A stretch of DNA of 64,000 bases from Erythrobacter sp. SCSIO 43205 (GTDB lineage Bacteria; Pseudomonadota; Alphaproteobacteria; Sphingomonadales; Sphingomonadaceae), in assembly GCF_019904235.1 (NCBI RefSeq), contig NZ_CP063202.1:1488001-1552000 (forward strand). Reading direction: 5' to 3'. The notes beneath the pieces were generated by a model. The model did no database searches. It was not told where the DNA came from and worked only from the letters and a program-made list of their open reading frames with translations. This document shows, one piece after another, positions 52,938 through 61,936 of this stretch (position 1 is its first letter; each line of letters begins with the position of its first letter). The position numbers and the translations under genes are program-made.

Positions 52938-53531
52938 GTGACTAATCCCGTTATCATAGGCGTCGATGAGGCGGGGCGCGGCCCTTTGGCTGGGCCAGTG
53001 GTGGCCGCTGCGGTGGTTCTGGGCGAAGTGATACCGGGGGGCATCACCGATTCCAAGAAGTTATCCGCCAAGCGCCGGGGCAGCCTTGATCTGGAGCTTC
53101 GCGGGTGTTGCCAATGGGCGGTTGCGGTGGTGGAGCCCGAAGAAATTGACGCTGTGAACATCTTTCAGGCGACCATGCTGGCGATGAGCCGCTGTGTGCG
53201 CGATCTGGTGACAAAGCTTGATGCGCCGCCCGAAACGGTTCTGATCGATGGCAATATGACACCTCATGGGCGCTGTGAGGAATGGTGCTGGCCTGCGCGC
53301 GCAATTGTCAAAGGTGATGCGAAGGAGCCGGTCATTGGCGCTGCCTCGATCATAGCCAAGGAATGGCGCGACCGACTGATGCTGGAGGCGGCTGTGTCGC
53401 ACCCTGAGTATGGGTGGGAACGCAACAAGGGGTATGGAACCAAAGAGCACCTGGATGCTTTGCAAGCCCATGGACCAACCCCGCTTCACCGACAGAGCTT
53501 TGCGCCTGTCGCGCAGGCGAGGTTGTTGTGA
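52938..53531 (+). CDS. rnhB: Ribonuclease HII
   Basis: About 197 residues. Removes ribonucleotides and RNA primers from DNA. The catalytic acidic residues are in IIGVDEAGRGPLAGPVVAAA (DE) and VLIDGN; DSKKLSAKRR and GAASIIAKEWRD are signature blocks. The start is taken as GTG 52938 (giving MTNPVIIGVDE, typical); TTG 52923 and GTG 52926 are alternatives and no ribosome-binding site decides. It is divergent from the sugar dehydrogenase. Confidence 0.95.
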   Translation: MTNPVIIGVDEAGRGPLAGPVVAAAVVLGEVIPGGITDSKKLSAKRRGSLDLELRGCCQWAVAVVEPEEIDAVNIFQATMLAMSRCVRDLVTKLDAPPETVLIDGNMTPHGRCEEWCWPARAIVKGDAKEPVIGAASIIAKEWRDRLMLEAAVSHPEYGWERNKGYGTKEHLDALQAHGPTPLHRQSFAPVAQARLL

Positions 53532-53573
53532 CCACTCTTGCTTTAATAACCTGAAGCCTTAGGCGAATATCCC

Positions 53574-54497
53574 ATGTTACAAGCGATCCTTTTAAGTCTG
53601 GCTGGCCTTGTGGGCCTTGCCATTGGCGGTGAACTTCTGGTGCGCGGCGCGGTGGGCATTGCGCAAAAGCTGGGTGTTTCGACGCTGTTTACAGGCCTCG
53701 TGATTGTCGGCTTTGCGACATCCATGCCTGAAATGGTCGCCAGCGTTCAGGCAAGCCTTGCCGGATCGCCTGAAATAGCATGGGGCAATATAGTCGGCTC
53801 AAACCTTGCCAATACGCTGCTTATCCTGGGGGCATCGGCTCTGGTTGCACCGATCATGCTCACAGGAACAGGGCGGCGCGATGCGGTGGTTGCTTTGGCG
53901 GCGACGCTTTTATTGTGGGGGCTTGCGCTGTCGGGCATTGGCGCGCGGTGGATTGGGGTTCTGCTGCTTGTCCTTATCGTTGTCTATATCGTGTGGCGGT
54001 ATCGCCATCCGGGCGCAGCGATGCAGGAAGAAGAGAGCGAAGACGGACCGCAAAACGGGGTGATTGCAACCGCGCTTTTTGTCGTTGGACTGGGCATCCT
54101 AGTGTTGGGTGGTGATGCTCTTGTGACCGGCGCGATTGAGCTGGCGACGATTTTCAGGGTGCCGGAAACCGTGATCGGCCTGACCGTGGTGGCGGTGGGC
54201 ACTTCGCTCCCCGAACTCGCCGCTTCAATCGCCGCGGCCCTTCGCGGGAAATCGGCGCTTGCGCTGGGCAATGTGGTGGGCTCCAATATCTACAACATCC
54301 TGCTGATCGGCGGGGCCACTATGAGCATAGCGCCCTTCGCGCTTCCGGCAGAGCTTGCGGGCTTGCAAATGGGTCTTTTGACGGCAAGCGCTGCGGCGCT
54401 TCTCGCGCTTTTATGGACAGCCAAGAAAATTGGCCGCGCGCTTGGCGCTCTCTTGCTTGCAGCCTTTATCGGCAACGTCGTTTTGGTTTTCGCGTGA
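53574..54497 (+). CDS. Calcium/sodium (cation) antiporter, CaCA family
   Basis: 307 residues with about ten helices in two inverted halves. The duplicated alpha-repeat motifs are visible: GFATSMPEMVASVQASLAG...GNIVGSNLANTLLILG and VAVGTSLPELAASIAAALRG...GNVVGSNIYNILLIGG. These are the ion-binding regions of YrbG-type exchangers. A loop about 145-160 is acidic (EEESEDG) and may bind calcium. Its TGA stop overlaps by one base the ATG of the downstream zinc-protease-like gene (TGATG). Confidence 0.93.
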   Translation: MLQAILLSLAGLVGLAIGGELLVRGAVGIAQKLGVSTLFTGLVIVGFATSMPEMVASVQASLAGSPEIAWGNIVGSNLANTLLILGASALVAPIMLTGTGRRDAVVALAATLLLWGLALSGIGARWIGVLLLVLIVVYIVWRYRHPGAAMQEEESEDGPQNGVIATALFVVGLGILVLGGDALVTGAIELATIFRVPETVIGLTVVAVGTSLPELAASIAAALRGKSALALGNVVGSNIYNILLIGGATMSIAPFALPAELAGLQMGLLTASAAALLALLWTAKKIGRALGALLLAAFIGNVVLVFA

Positions 54498-54949
54498 TGA
54501 GCAATACGGACAAAGAGATCCTCGGCTGGCGCGAAATGGTTGGATTGCCAGAGCTTGGGCTTGATGAAATCCCGGCCAAGATCGACACCGGCGCGCGCAC
54601 ATCATCACTTCATGCCGAAGTGCTCGAAGAGATTGAGCGCGAGGATGGCCGCTATGTCCGTTTTGCTGTTGATTGGGACGGCGTTCGTCACGAAGGCGTT
54701 GCCATCCATGTCGATGTGCGCGGCATCACCAGCTCCAATGGCGAAACGCAAAAACGCTACGTCATCAAGACGCCTCTCAAGATTGGCAGTCAGCTTTTCA
54801 AAGCCGAGATCAGCCTTGCTGACCGGTCTGATATGAAATTTCCAATGCTGATCGGGCGCACGGCACTTCGCCGCCGGTTCCTGGTTGATAGTGGCAACTC
54901 ATGGCTTACATCGAGCAGGCGCAGAGGCGCGAAAGGGACAAAACCATGA
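54497..54949 (+). CDS. RimK-associated ATP-dependent zinc protease family protein
   Basis: 150 residues. The conserved retropepsin-like start [17 protein letters not shown] (DTGA, about 20-35) and the late [12 protein letters not shown] mark the family always found near rimK (PF05618). Despite the name its protease activity is uncertain. Start ATG 54497 shares a base with the antiporter stop, and its end overlaps the rimK start (ATGA), so the three genes form one tightly coupled operon. The conserved pairing implies a role in RimK function. Confidence 0.9.
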   Translation: MSNTDKEILGWREMVGLPELGLDEIPAKIDTGARTSSLHAEVLEEIEREDGRYVRFAVDWDGVRHEGVAIHVDVRGITSSNGETQKRYVIKTPLKIGSQLFKAEISLADRSDMKFPMLIGRTALRRRFLVDSGNSWLTSSRRRGAKGTKP

Positions 54950-55851
54950 AAATTGCCATGCTGGCGCGCAACGCCAATCTGTATTCACATCAGCGCTTGA
55001 AAGAGGCGGCTGAGACGCGCGGCTATGAGCTTGATATTCTCAACACCACGCGCTGCAATGTGAATATCGCCAGCCATCGTCCCACGCTCACGTACAATGG
55101 CGATAAACTCGACGGCTATGATGCGGTAATTCCGCGCATCGGTGCGTCGATCACGAACTACGGTCTTGCTGTGCTGCGCCAGTTTGAAATGCAGGGCGTG
55201 TGGCCTTTGAACGAAAGCGTCGCGATCGGCCGCAGCCGGGATAAGCTGCGCTCGATGCAGATCCTTGCGAAATACGGGCTTGGTCTACCGCTTACCGCAT
55301 ATGCCAACGATCCCAAGGCAGCCGAAGAGATTATCAAGGCGGTGAAGGGCCCTCCGGTGGTCATCAAACTGCTTGAGGGCACGCAAGGCATCGGTGTGGT
55401 TCTGGCCGAAACGATGTCGAGCGCGAAGTCCGTAATCGAGGCGTTTCGCGGGGCGAACGTCAATATTCTGGTGCAGGAATTCATCGCCGAAGCAGGCGGC
55501 ACAGACATCCGCGCTCTGGTCGTGGGCGGGAAAGTCGTTGCTGCAATGAAGCGCACAGGCGCCGCCGACGATTTTCGCAGCAACCTCCACCGCGGCGGCA
55601 GCGCTCAGCTTATCAAGATCACGCCGGAAGAACGCTCGACCGCCGTGCGCGCGGCAAAGCACATGGGGCTGAACGTGTGCGGGGTTGATATGCTGCGGTC
55701 CAACCACGGCCCGGTGATTATGGAGGTCAATTCCTCCCCCGGTCTTGAAGGGATCGAAAAAGCCAGCGGCAAGGATGTTGCAGGCACAATCATCGACTTC
55801 ATCGCCCAAAACGCCAAGGCAGGCAGGACCAAAACCAAAGGTCGCGGTTAA
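54946..55851 (+). CDS. rimK: Ribosomal protein S6 glutamate ligase homologue (RimK, ATP-grasp)
   Basis: 301 residues. ATP-grasp ligase adding glutamates to a protein C-terminus. Visible: [71 protein letters not shown] and [15 protein letters not shown] (metal binding). The start ATG 54946 overlaps the preceding stop. In E. coli the target is S6; in this lineage it may modify other proteins. Confidence 0.93.
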   Translation: MKIAMLARNANLYSHQRLKEAAETRGYELDILNTTRCNVNIASHRPTLTYNGDKLDGYDAVIPRIGASITNYGLAVLRQFEMQGVWPLNESVAIGRSRDKLRSMQILAKYGLGLPLTAYANDPKAAEEIIKAVKGPPVVIKLLEGTQGIGVVLAETMSSAKSVIEAFRGANVNILVQEFIAEAGGTDIRALVVGGKVVAAMKRTGAADDFRSNLHRGGSAQLIKITPEERSTAVRAAKHMGLNVCGVDMLRSNHGPVIMEVNSSPGLEGIEKASGKDVAGTIIDFIAQNAKAGRTKTKGRG

Positions 55852-55883
55852 GCGCTCAAAAAATTTACGCTACGCCAAAATCT

Positions 55884-56063
55884 GAGTCCTCAACGCAACA
55901 CCCCCCATATCTGGAGTCCCGCGTTTGATGAGGGACTCAATATGGTGTGGGGCCCCGATTTGTTCCGCCCGACACTTGGGGGTGTTTACTAAGCATTAAC
56001 CATAAGGCCCCAGAAACTAAGCGCTTGACGCAGGAAGCCTGAGGACTCATCCCCTGTGGATAA
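55884..56063 (+). promoter_or_regulatory. ccrM upstream region: four GANTC sites, CtrA-like half-sites and a DnaA box
   Basis: GANTC (CcrM target) occurs at 55884, 55914, 55934 and 56044. TTTA-N7-TTAA (55985-55999) resembles a CtrA box. TGTGGATAA at 56055 is a perfect DnaA box. Clustering of self-target GANTC sites and a CtrA-like box before the methylase gene fits the cell-cycle control of ccrM known in Caulobacter. The gap 55852-56094 holds no gene. Confidence 0.6.
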
Positions 56064-56079
56064 GTTTGGCGAATAGTGA

Positions 56080-57249
<1,170 letters not shown>

Positions 57250-57280
57250 GGCGCAAGCGATCTTAATCAGGCCCTCTAGC

Positions 57281-57685
57281 TCAGCGGCGGGCAGACCTTA
57301 GCCCGTTTTCCTTGCGACGCCGACCAAGGGCGATACTCACAAGAGCCAAGCCGAGCAGCGTGAGAACGCCGGGCGCTGGAACTTCGCTGCCCGTACTGGC
57401 GCCGGAACCGCCTGAGCCGCCAGAGGTCGAACTGCTCGACGAAGAGCCTGAACTGTTCGTTGAAGTCGAGGTGATCACCGTTTGAGACGAGCCGGTCCCG
57501 GTGGATTGCGTCATTGCACCTTTGGCGTTCTGGCCGCCGAAGGTGAAGGTTTTGGGCTTGTCCGATGCGGTAGTGGCGGAGGCGGTGTTGTCGCCATCCG
57601 TTTTATCGCCCAGAAATTGCAAGGCTGAGACAGGAGACGCCGCCAGTAGGGCAGCCGCGCTAAGGATAAGTACGGGTTTGTTCAT
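57281..57685 (-). CDS. PEP-CTERM-type exported protein
   Basis: 134 residues: N-terminal signal peptide (cleavage about VSA-LQ), a Thr/Ser/Gly-rich, highly repetitive middle (about 50-100) and a C-terminal sorting signal VPAPG (102-106), hydrophobic helix, then GRRRK and nine more residues. This is the tripartite PEP-CTERM arrangement that exosortase recognises. The Ser-rich middle suggests a glycosylated surface or biofilm protein. The exosortase gene is not in the window. A sigma-54-like promoter lies just upstream. Confidence 0.8.
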   Translation of the reverse strand: MNKPVLILSAAALLAASPVSALQFLGDKTDGDNTASATTASDKPKTFTFGGQNAKGAMTQSTGTGSSQTVITSTSTNSSGSSSSSSTSGGSGGSGASTGSEVPAPGVLTLLGLALVSIALGRRRKENGLRSARR

Positions 57686-57725
57686 TTCCTAAAGCCACCT
57701 GGGTAAATCCACTCAATGCTGATTA

Positions 57726-57741
57726 AGCAGTAAGCGTGCCA
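57726..57741 (-). promoter_or_regulatory. Sigma-54-type promoter of the PEP-CTERM gene
   Basis: On the minus strand TGGCACG-CTTA-CTGCT, the same TGGCACG-N4-CTGC layout as the micro-ORF promoter at 42877. Transcription would start near 57715, about 30 nt before the ATG. The 12-mer TCTGCGGTTTTT also occurs at both loci (57762-57773 plus strand; 42859-42870), as does AAAATCGCG. The rest of the 57686-58017 gap shows no other gene; a tandem AGTGTCTCA repeat (57981-57998) precedes folP. Confidence 0.7.
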
Positions 57742-58017
57742 AAGTGCGCAAACAGCGATGATCTGCGGTTTTTATGGTTAACGAAAAGGATGTTTGCGTA
57801 TCAGCTGTAAAAATCTCCGACGCGATTTTGGTAAAGCGTGAGGGGCAAACTAGCCTGTGAAATGTCGACCTGTCCTACAATCTTAGCTGTTGCTAATGCT
57901 GGAAATTATGCAAAGCTTTCGCACATCAACGACCGCCTTTTGCGCAGGTCTTGGCGGCGAAGAATTTTCTGCCTTTGAACAGTGTCTCAAGTGTCTCAAA
58001 CCGGACCCGATCACCCT

Positions 58018-59157
58018 ATGACCGCTAGCATTTACCTCCACCCCATTGGCCTATCAAACTCGCCGCAGGCCGAAAGCACTGGCGATGGACCGGGCGCGAT
58101 CCGCTTGGCGGGGAGCATGGTTTATGCCAGCCGCTTTGCGCTTGTGGTGCGCGAAGGCGGGAAGGTGGTGCACCGCCGAATATTCGCGCTTGCCGAGGCT
58201 GAAGGCGCTTTGGCGGAACCCGGCGGTACACTTGCGGCAGAGGCGACACGCCAATGGGCCAACCTTCAAAAAGTGCACGCGCCCCTGCAATTGGGAGAGC
58301 GCACCATACGCCTCGACCAGCCACAGATTATGGGTGTGCTTAACGTCACGCCCGACAGCTTTAGTGATGGCGGCGAGTGGCTGGAAAAACCCGATGCGGG
58401 CCGCGCTCATGCTGCCTCCATGCTCGAAGCGGGCGCGGCGATCATCGACATTGGCGGGGAGAGCACGCGTCCCGGCGGCGCTGCGACTTTTGAAGGCGAT
58501 GAGATCGAGCGTGTGGTGCCAGCGGTCGAATATTGCGCGGCCATGGGCGCAGCGATCAGCGTCGATACACGGCGTGCTGGCGTGCTGGAAGCCGCGCTCT
58601 CCAAGGGCGCGCATATGGCAAACGATGTGTCGGCCATGCGGTATGACCCGCGCATGGTGGAGCTGGTGGCGAGCGCGGGCTGTCCCGTCATTCTGATGCA
58701 CGCACCGGGAACGGGCGAGGATTTGCACTCGAAAGATGGCCTTTCGGGTGGCGATTATACTGATGTGGTGAGCGATGTGTTCGATACGCTCAAGCACAGC
58801 CGCGAAAAAGCGATTGCAAGCGGGATTGCTGAGGATCGCATAATGATCGACCCCGGCATCGGCTTTGGCAAAACGCTGGGTGAGAATTTGGCGCTTATCA
58901 ATGCGCTGCCGTTATTTCACTCCCTTGGAAGCCCGCTGCTGCTGGGGATGAGCCGCAAGCGGATGATTGGGGCGCTAAGCCGCGAGGAGGGCGCGCATGA
59001 ACGGCTAGGCGGCTCGATTGCGCTGGCTATGGCGGCGATGAATGCGGGCGCGCATATGCTGCGTGTGCATGATGTCGCAGAGACGGTGCAGGCGCGGAAT
59101 GTGTGGCGCGGAATGCGCGATGCGGCGCTCACCGATTTTAGCACCTTGCCACAGTGA
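58018..59157 (+). CDS. folP: Dihydropteroate synthase with N-terminal extension
   Basis: 379 residues. Joins p-aminobenzoate and hydroxymethylpterin pyrophosphate for folate. The core begins at about 103 with IMGVLNVTPDSFSDGG, then IIDIGGESTRPG, ISVDT, ANDVSAM, IMIDPGIGFGKT and RVHDVAETV. The first ~100 residues (IGLSNSPQAESTGD...FALAEAEGALAEPG) are an extra domain not in E. coli FolP. The start ATG 58018 is chosen over a GTG/TTG-type start 36 nt earlier that runs through a tandem repeat. Confidence 0.94.
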   Translation: MTASIYLHPIGLSNSPQAESTGDGPGAIRLAGSMVYASRFALVVREGGKVVHRRIFALAEAEGALAEPGGTLAAEATRQWANLQKVHAPLQLGERTIRLDQPQIMGVLNVTPDSFSDGGEWLEKPDAGRAHAASMLEAGAAIIDIGGESTRPGGAATFEGDEIERVVPAVEYCAAMGAAISVDTRRAGVLEAALSKGAHMANDVSAMRYDPRMVELVASAGCPVILMHAPGTGEDLHSKDGLSGGDYTDVVSDVFDTLKHSREKAIASGIAEDRIMIDPGIGFGKTLGENLALINALPLFHSLGSPLLLGMSRKRMIGALSREEGAHERLGGSIALAMAAMNAGAHMLRVHDVAETVQARNVWRGMRDAALTDFSTLPQ

Positions 59158-59163
59158 TGCTGG

Positions 59164-59934
59164 TTACAGGGTGAATCCGCCGTCGCTCACCAGCACGTGC
59201 CCTGTGATGTTCGATCCCGCATCGCTCAGCAGATAAAGGATCGACCCCGCAATTTCCTCAGACGTGGCAAAGCGGCCATTGGGAGTGGTTTTGGACATCC
59301 GCTTGATCGTTTCCTCGCGGCCGATTGCTTTGACGCTGGCGTTAAAGTCCTCGCCCGTCTCCCAAATGGCGGTATCGACACCGCCCGGTGCGATCGCGTT
59401 GACGCGGATGTTCGCGCCAGCATTCTCCATCGCAGCGATACGCGCCATATGAGAAACCGCCGCCTTCGCAGCGCCATAAGGACCAATGCCAGGAACAGGC
59501 TTCACCCCGGTGGAAGAGCTCGTGATGACCGCGCTGCCGCCCGTATCCTTGCCGTTTGCCTTGATCGCACGAAGGCCAGCACGAAGGGTCAGGAAAGCGC
59601 CATCCAGGTTGATCGCCATAACCCGGCGCCATTCTTCAAAGGAGAGAGCATCAATGGTGCCATACCCGCCAACACCCGCATTGACGATGACATGGTCGAG
59701 GCCTTGGAGCTTTGGCTCAATCGCATCCCAGAGAGCTTCGTCGGCAACGCTACCAGTGACGCATTCGACCTCGCAATCAAGGTCGAGCGCGGCCATGCCT
59801 TCGGCGTCAACGTCGACAAGGATAAGCTTGGCTGCACCGCGATCAGCCAAAAGCGTCGCACAAGCAGCGCCAATTCCGGAAGCTGCGCCCGTGACAAGGG
59901 CAGTGCGCCCTGCGAAATCATTGAGAGTAGTCAT
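59164..59934 (-). CDS. Short-chain dehydrogenase/reductase
   Basis: 256 residues. Rossmann loop TGAASGIGAA (about 15-24), NAGVGG (about 85-90), catalytic Ser in ITSSSTGV, and YGAAK (Tyr and Lys about 153-157). C-terminal VSDGGFTL closes the family. Likely oxidises or reduces a secondary alcohol with NAD(P); substrate unknown. Convergent with folP and separated from the response-regulator gene by 31 nt on the same strand. Confidence 0.92.
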   Translation of the reverse strand: MTTLNDFAGRTALVTGAASGIGAACATLLADRGAAKLILVDVDAEGMAALDLDCEVECVTGSVADEALWDAIEPKLQGLDHVIVNAGVGGYGTIDALSFEEWRRVMAINLDGAFLTLRAGLRAIKANGKDTGGSAVITSSSTGVKPVPGIGPYGAAKAAVSHMARIAAMENAGANIRVNAIAPGGVDTAIWETGEDFNASVKAIGREETIKRMSKTTPNGRFATSEEIAGSILYLLSDAGSNITGHVLVSDGGFTL

Positions 59935-59965
59935 GCGCCACCGCTACGGGTGAGAACGCCAGAGT

Positions 59966-61510
59966 TCAAGCGGCGTTGTCGATGCCGAGGTCCGAAAGCT
60001 TGCGGTAAAGCGTCGAGCGACCAATGCCGAGGCGGCGGGCGACCTCTGTCATACGGCCCCGGTAATGGCCGATTGCCAAGCGGATCACATCGGCTTCAAT
60101 CTCTTCCAAGGGGCGCAAATTGCCGTCTTCGGTATAAAGCATAACGCCCACACCCTCTTGCTGAGCCGACAGGCCAGTGCTTTCGAGTTCGCCGATCATT
60201 TCGGAGAGCTGCGGGAAGCTGTCAGAGCTAAGCGTATCGCTCTCGCAATAGACAGCTGCGCGGAACAAGACCGATTGCAACTGACGCACATTGCCCGGCC
60301 AATCATAGGCCGCAAGCAGCTGAAGCGCGCTGTCGGAGATGGACAGGTGGGTAAGCCCCGGCTGCTCGCCAATGCGGGCGAGAAAATGGCGGGTGAGGGC
60401 GGGAATATCGCCGGTGCGTTCCCTCAGCGGTGGGAGCTTCACCCGCGTCGCGCCGAGCTTCTGCGCGAGGCTTGCATCGAAGACGCCGCCTTCGATCAGT
60501 GGCTCCAACGCCATATTGCTGGCAGACAAAATGCGCACGTCCACGCGGAAGCCATGGGCTGCACCAACGGGGCGAACGATGCCCGTTTCAAGCGCGTCAT
60601 TGATGCGGGTTTGCACGGCGATCGAAAGGCGGTCGATCTCGTCGAGAACCAGAGTGCCGCCATCGCAATGCTGAAGCGCGCCGATCTGGCGGTCGAAGGC
60701 TCCGGGAAAGGCGTTGGGCTCATGCCCGAAAAGCACCGATTCTACCGAATTGGGCGGAACACTTGCGATATTGATGATGCGCAGCGGTTCTTTTGCGCGC
60801 GGCGAAGCTGCGTGCATGGCGCGCATGAGCATCTCTTTACCCGTGCCGCTTTCCCCTTGGATCAGCGCATGAGCATGGCCGCGCGCAGCCTTTGCCGCTT
60901 GCGCAAGAGCGGTGCGAAAGGTGGGCGCTGTGCCAATCATAGCATCGAAATCGAGGCTCGCCGACATCTTCTCGGTTAGCGGGGCAAGCTCGTCGCGCGG
61001 CGCTTCTTTCGTAGTTACAGCGCGCAGGGCTTCCATCAGGCGGTCAGGCGATACGGGCTTGACCAGATAATCGCTCGCGCCTGCGCGCATGGCTTCGACC
61101 GCGAGCAGCGGCGAGGCGCTGGTGGTAAGCATCAAAATCGGAAGCGCGGGGCGGCGTTCCTTAAGCTCGGCGATAAGCGAGCAGGCATCATCGCCGGGCA
61201 CCCATTGGTCGAGCAGAATCGCAGAAAGCTGCATCCCTTCGCGCGTGCCAAGCATGGCAATCGCGGTTTCTGCGTCGCTTGCGACCACTGTCCGCCATCC
61301 GTCTCGCGCAGCAATTGCGGAAATCAGACGACTTTGCGCAGGCTCATCATCAATCAGCATGACAATGCGCATTTCGCTGTGCGATTCGCACGCATCGCCA
61401 GATTCGAGATCTGAAATAGCAAGCGCGCCGGTATCAAGATCGCCAACACAAAGGCCGTCAACCGCCTCAGAAACAGGCAAAATGTCAGCGTTTTTGTCGC
61501 TTTGCGCCAT
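59966..61510 (-). CDS. NtrC-family response regulator with altered GAFTGA loop
   Basis: 514 residues from ATG 61510; 61534 and 61372 are alternatives. Order: acidic leader (1-45), receiver (about 47-165; MLIDDEPAQSR, phospho-Asp in ILLDQWVPGDD about 101, Lys in YLVKPVSPD), AAA+ domain with Walker A GESGTGKE (about 219-226) and Walker B GGTLVLDE (about 284-291), and a Fis-type C-terminal helix-turn-helix (VARRLGIGRSTLYRKL). The sigma-54-contacting GAFTGA is changed to NAFPGA (about 266-271), with Thr lost. It therefore may not drive sigma-54 in the standard way. No sensor kinase is adjacent. Confidence 0.9.
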   Translation of the reverse strand: MAQSDKNADILPVSEAVDGLCVGDLDTGALAISDLESGDACESHSEMRIVMLIDDEPAQSRLISAIAARDGWRTVVASDAETAIAMLGTREGMQLSAILLDQWVPGDDACSLIAELKERRPALPILMLTTSASPLLAVEAMRAGASDYLVKPVSPDRLMEALRAVTTKEAPRDELAPLTEKMSASLDFDAMIGTAPTFRTALAQAAKAARGHAHALIQGESGTGKEMLMRAMHAASPRAKEPLRIINIASVPPNSVESVLFGHEPNAFPGAFDRQIGALQHCDGGTLVLDEIDRLSIAVQTRINDALETGIVRPVGAAHGFRVDVRILSASNMALEPLIEGGVFDASLAQKLGATRVKLPPLRERTGDIPALTRHFLARIGEQPGLTHLSISDSALQLLAAYDWPGNVRQLQSVLFRAAVYCESDTLSSDSFPQLSEMIGELESTGLSAQQEGVGVMLYTEDGNLRPLEEIEADVIRLAIGHYRGRMTEVARRLGIGRSTLYRKLSDLGIDNAA

Positions 61511-61801
61511 AGATGTCGGCCCTGGTTGTTCCATGCCCCGGCAAACGTCCCGGGGTAAGACGAGAGCTTGGGCATAAAGGAGCCGGGTAAAGACAGAATT
61601 AAGGCTGTTGCGATTGGCGCGTGCCGGTGCAATGTCATCGCGCTTCGAGCCGCGCGGGAACCGCTGGCTGCCTTGATGGGTTGAGCTAGCGCAGTACCTT
61701 CGATACGGGGTTCGGGGAATGACACAAACCTAGCACCTTGCACTGGTGACAAAACCATCCGGTTGGCTCAGGCGAGGGCAGTAGTTGAAGGGATTGAGAA
61801 A

Positions 61802-61924
61802 ATGGCCGCGAATGACATCGACAAGGCGCGTTCCACTTACGAGAGTTTCATGGGCACACTTAAATGGACCGTGCCACTCATTGCGATCATCGCGTTTGTC
61901 GTCGTTGTGATGATCGCGCCATAG
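61802..61924 (+). CDS. Small aa3-type cytochrome oxidase subunit IV-like protein
   Basis: 40 residues: a polar start (MAANDIDKARSTYESFMGTLKW) and one membrane helix (TVPLIAIIAFVVVVMIA), the pattern of the bacterial aa3 oxidase subunit IV family (COX4_pro_2). In sphingomonads it often precedes the transhydrogenase genes, as here (12 nt before pntAA). It might assist membrane assembly of that complex or of an oxidase; unproven. Confidence 0.7.
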   Translation: MAANDIDKARSTYESFMGTLKWTVPLIAIIAFVVVVMIAP

Positions 61925-61936
61925 GGGCGTTACTGA

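Noticed and set aside
56055..56063. DnaA box as a replication origin
   Set aside because: A single perfect box with no AT-rich unwinding region and no box cluster; more likely a promoter element or chance.
57271..57297. tRNA-like D-arm text (TCTAGCTCAGCGG) near the ccrM end
   Set aside because: No acceptor pairing and no T arm (GGTTCGA) within 80 nt.
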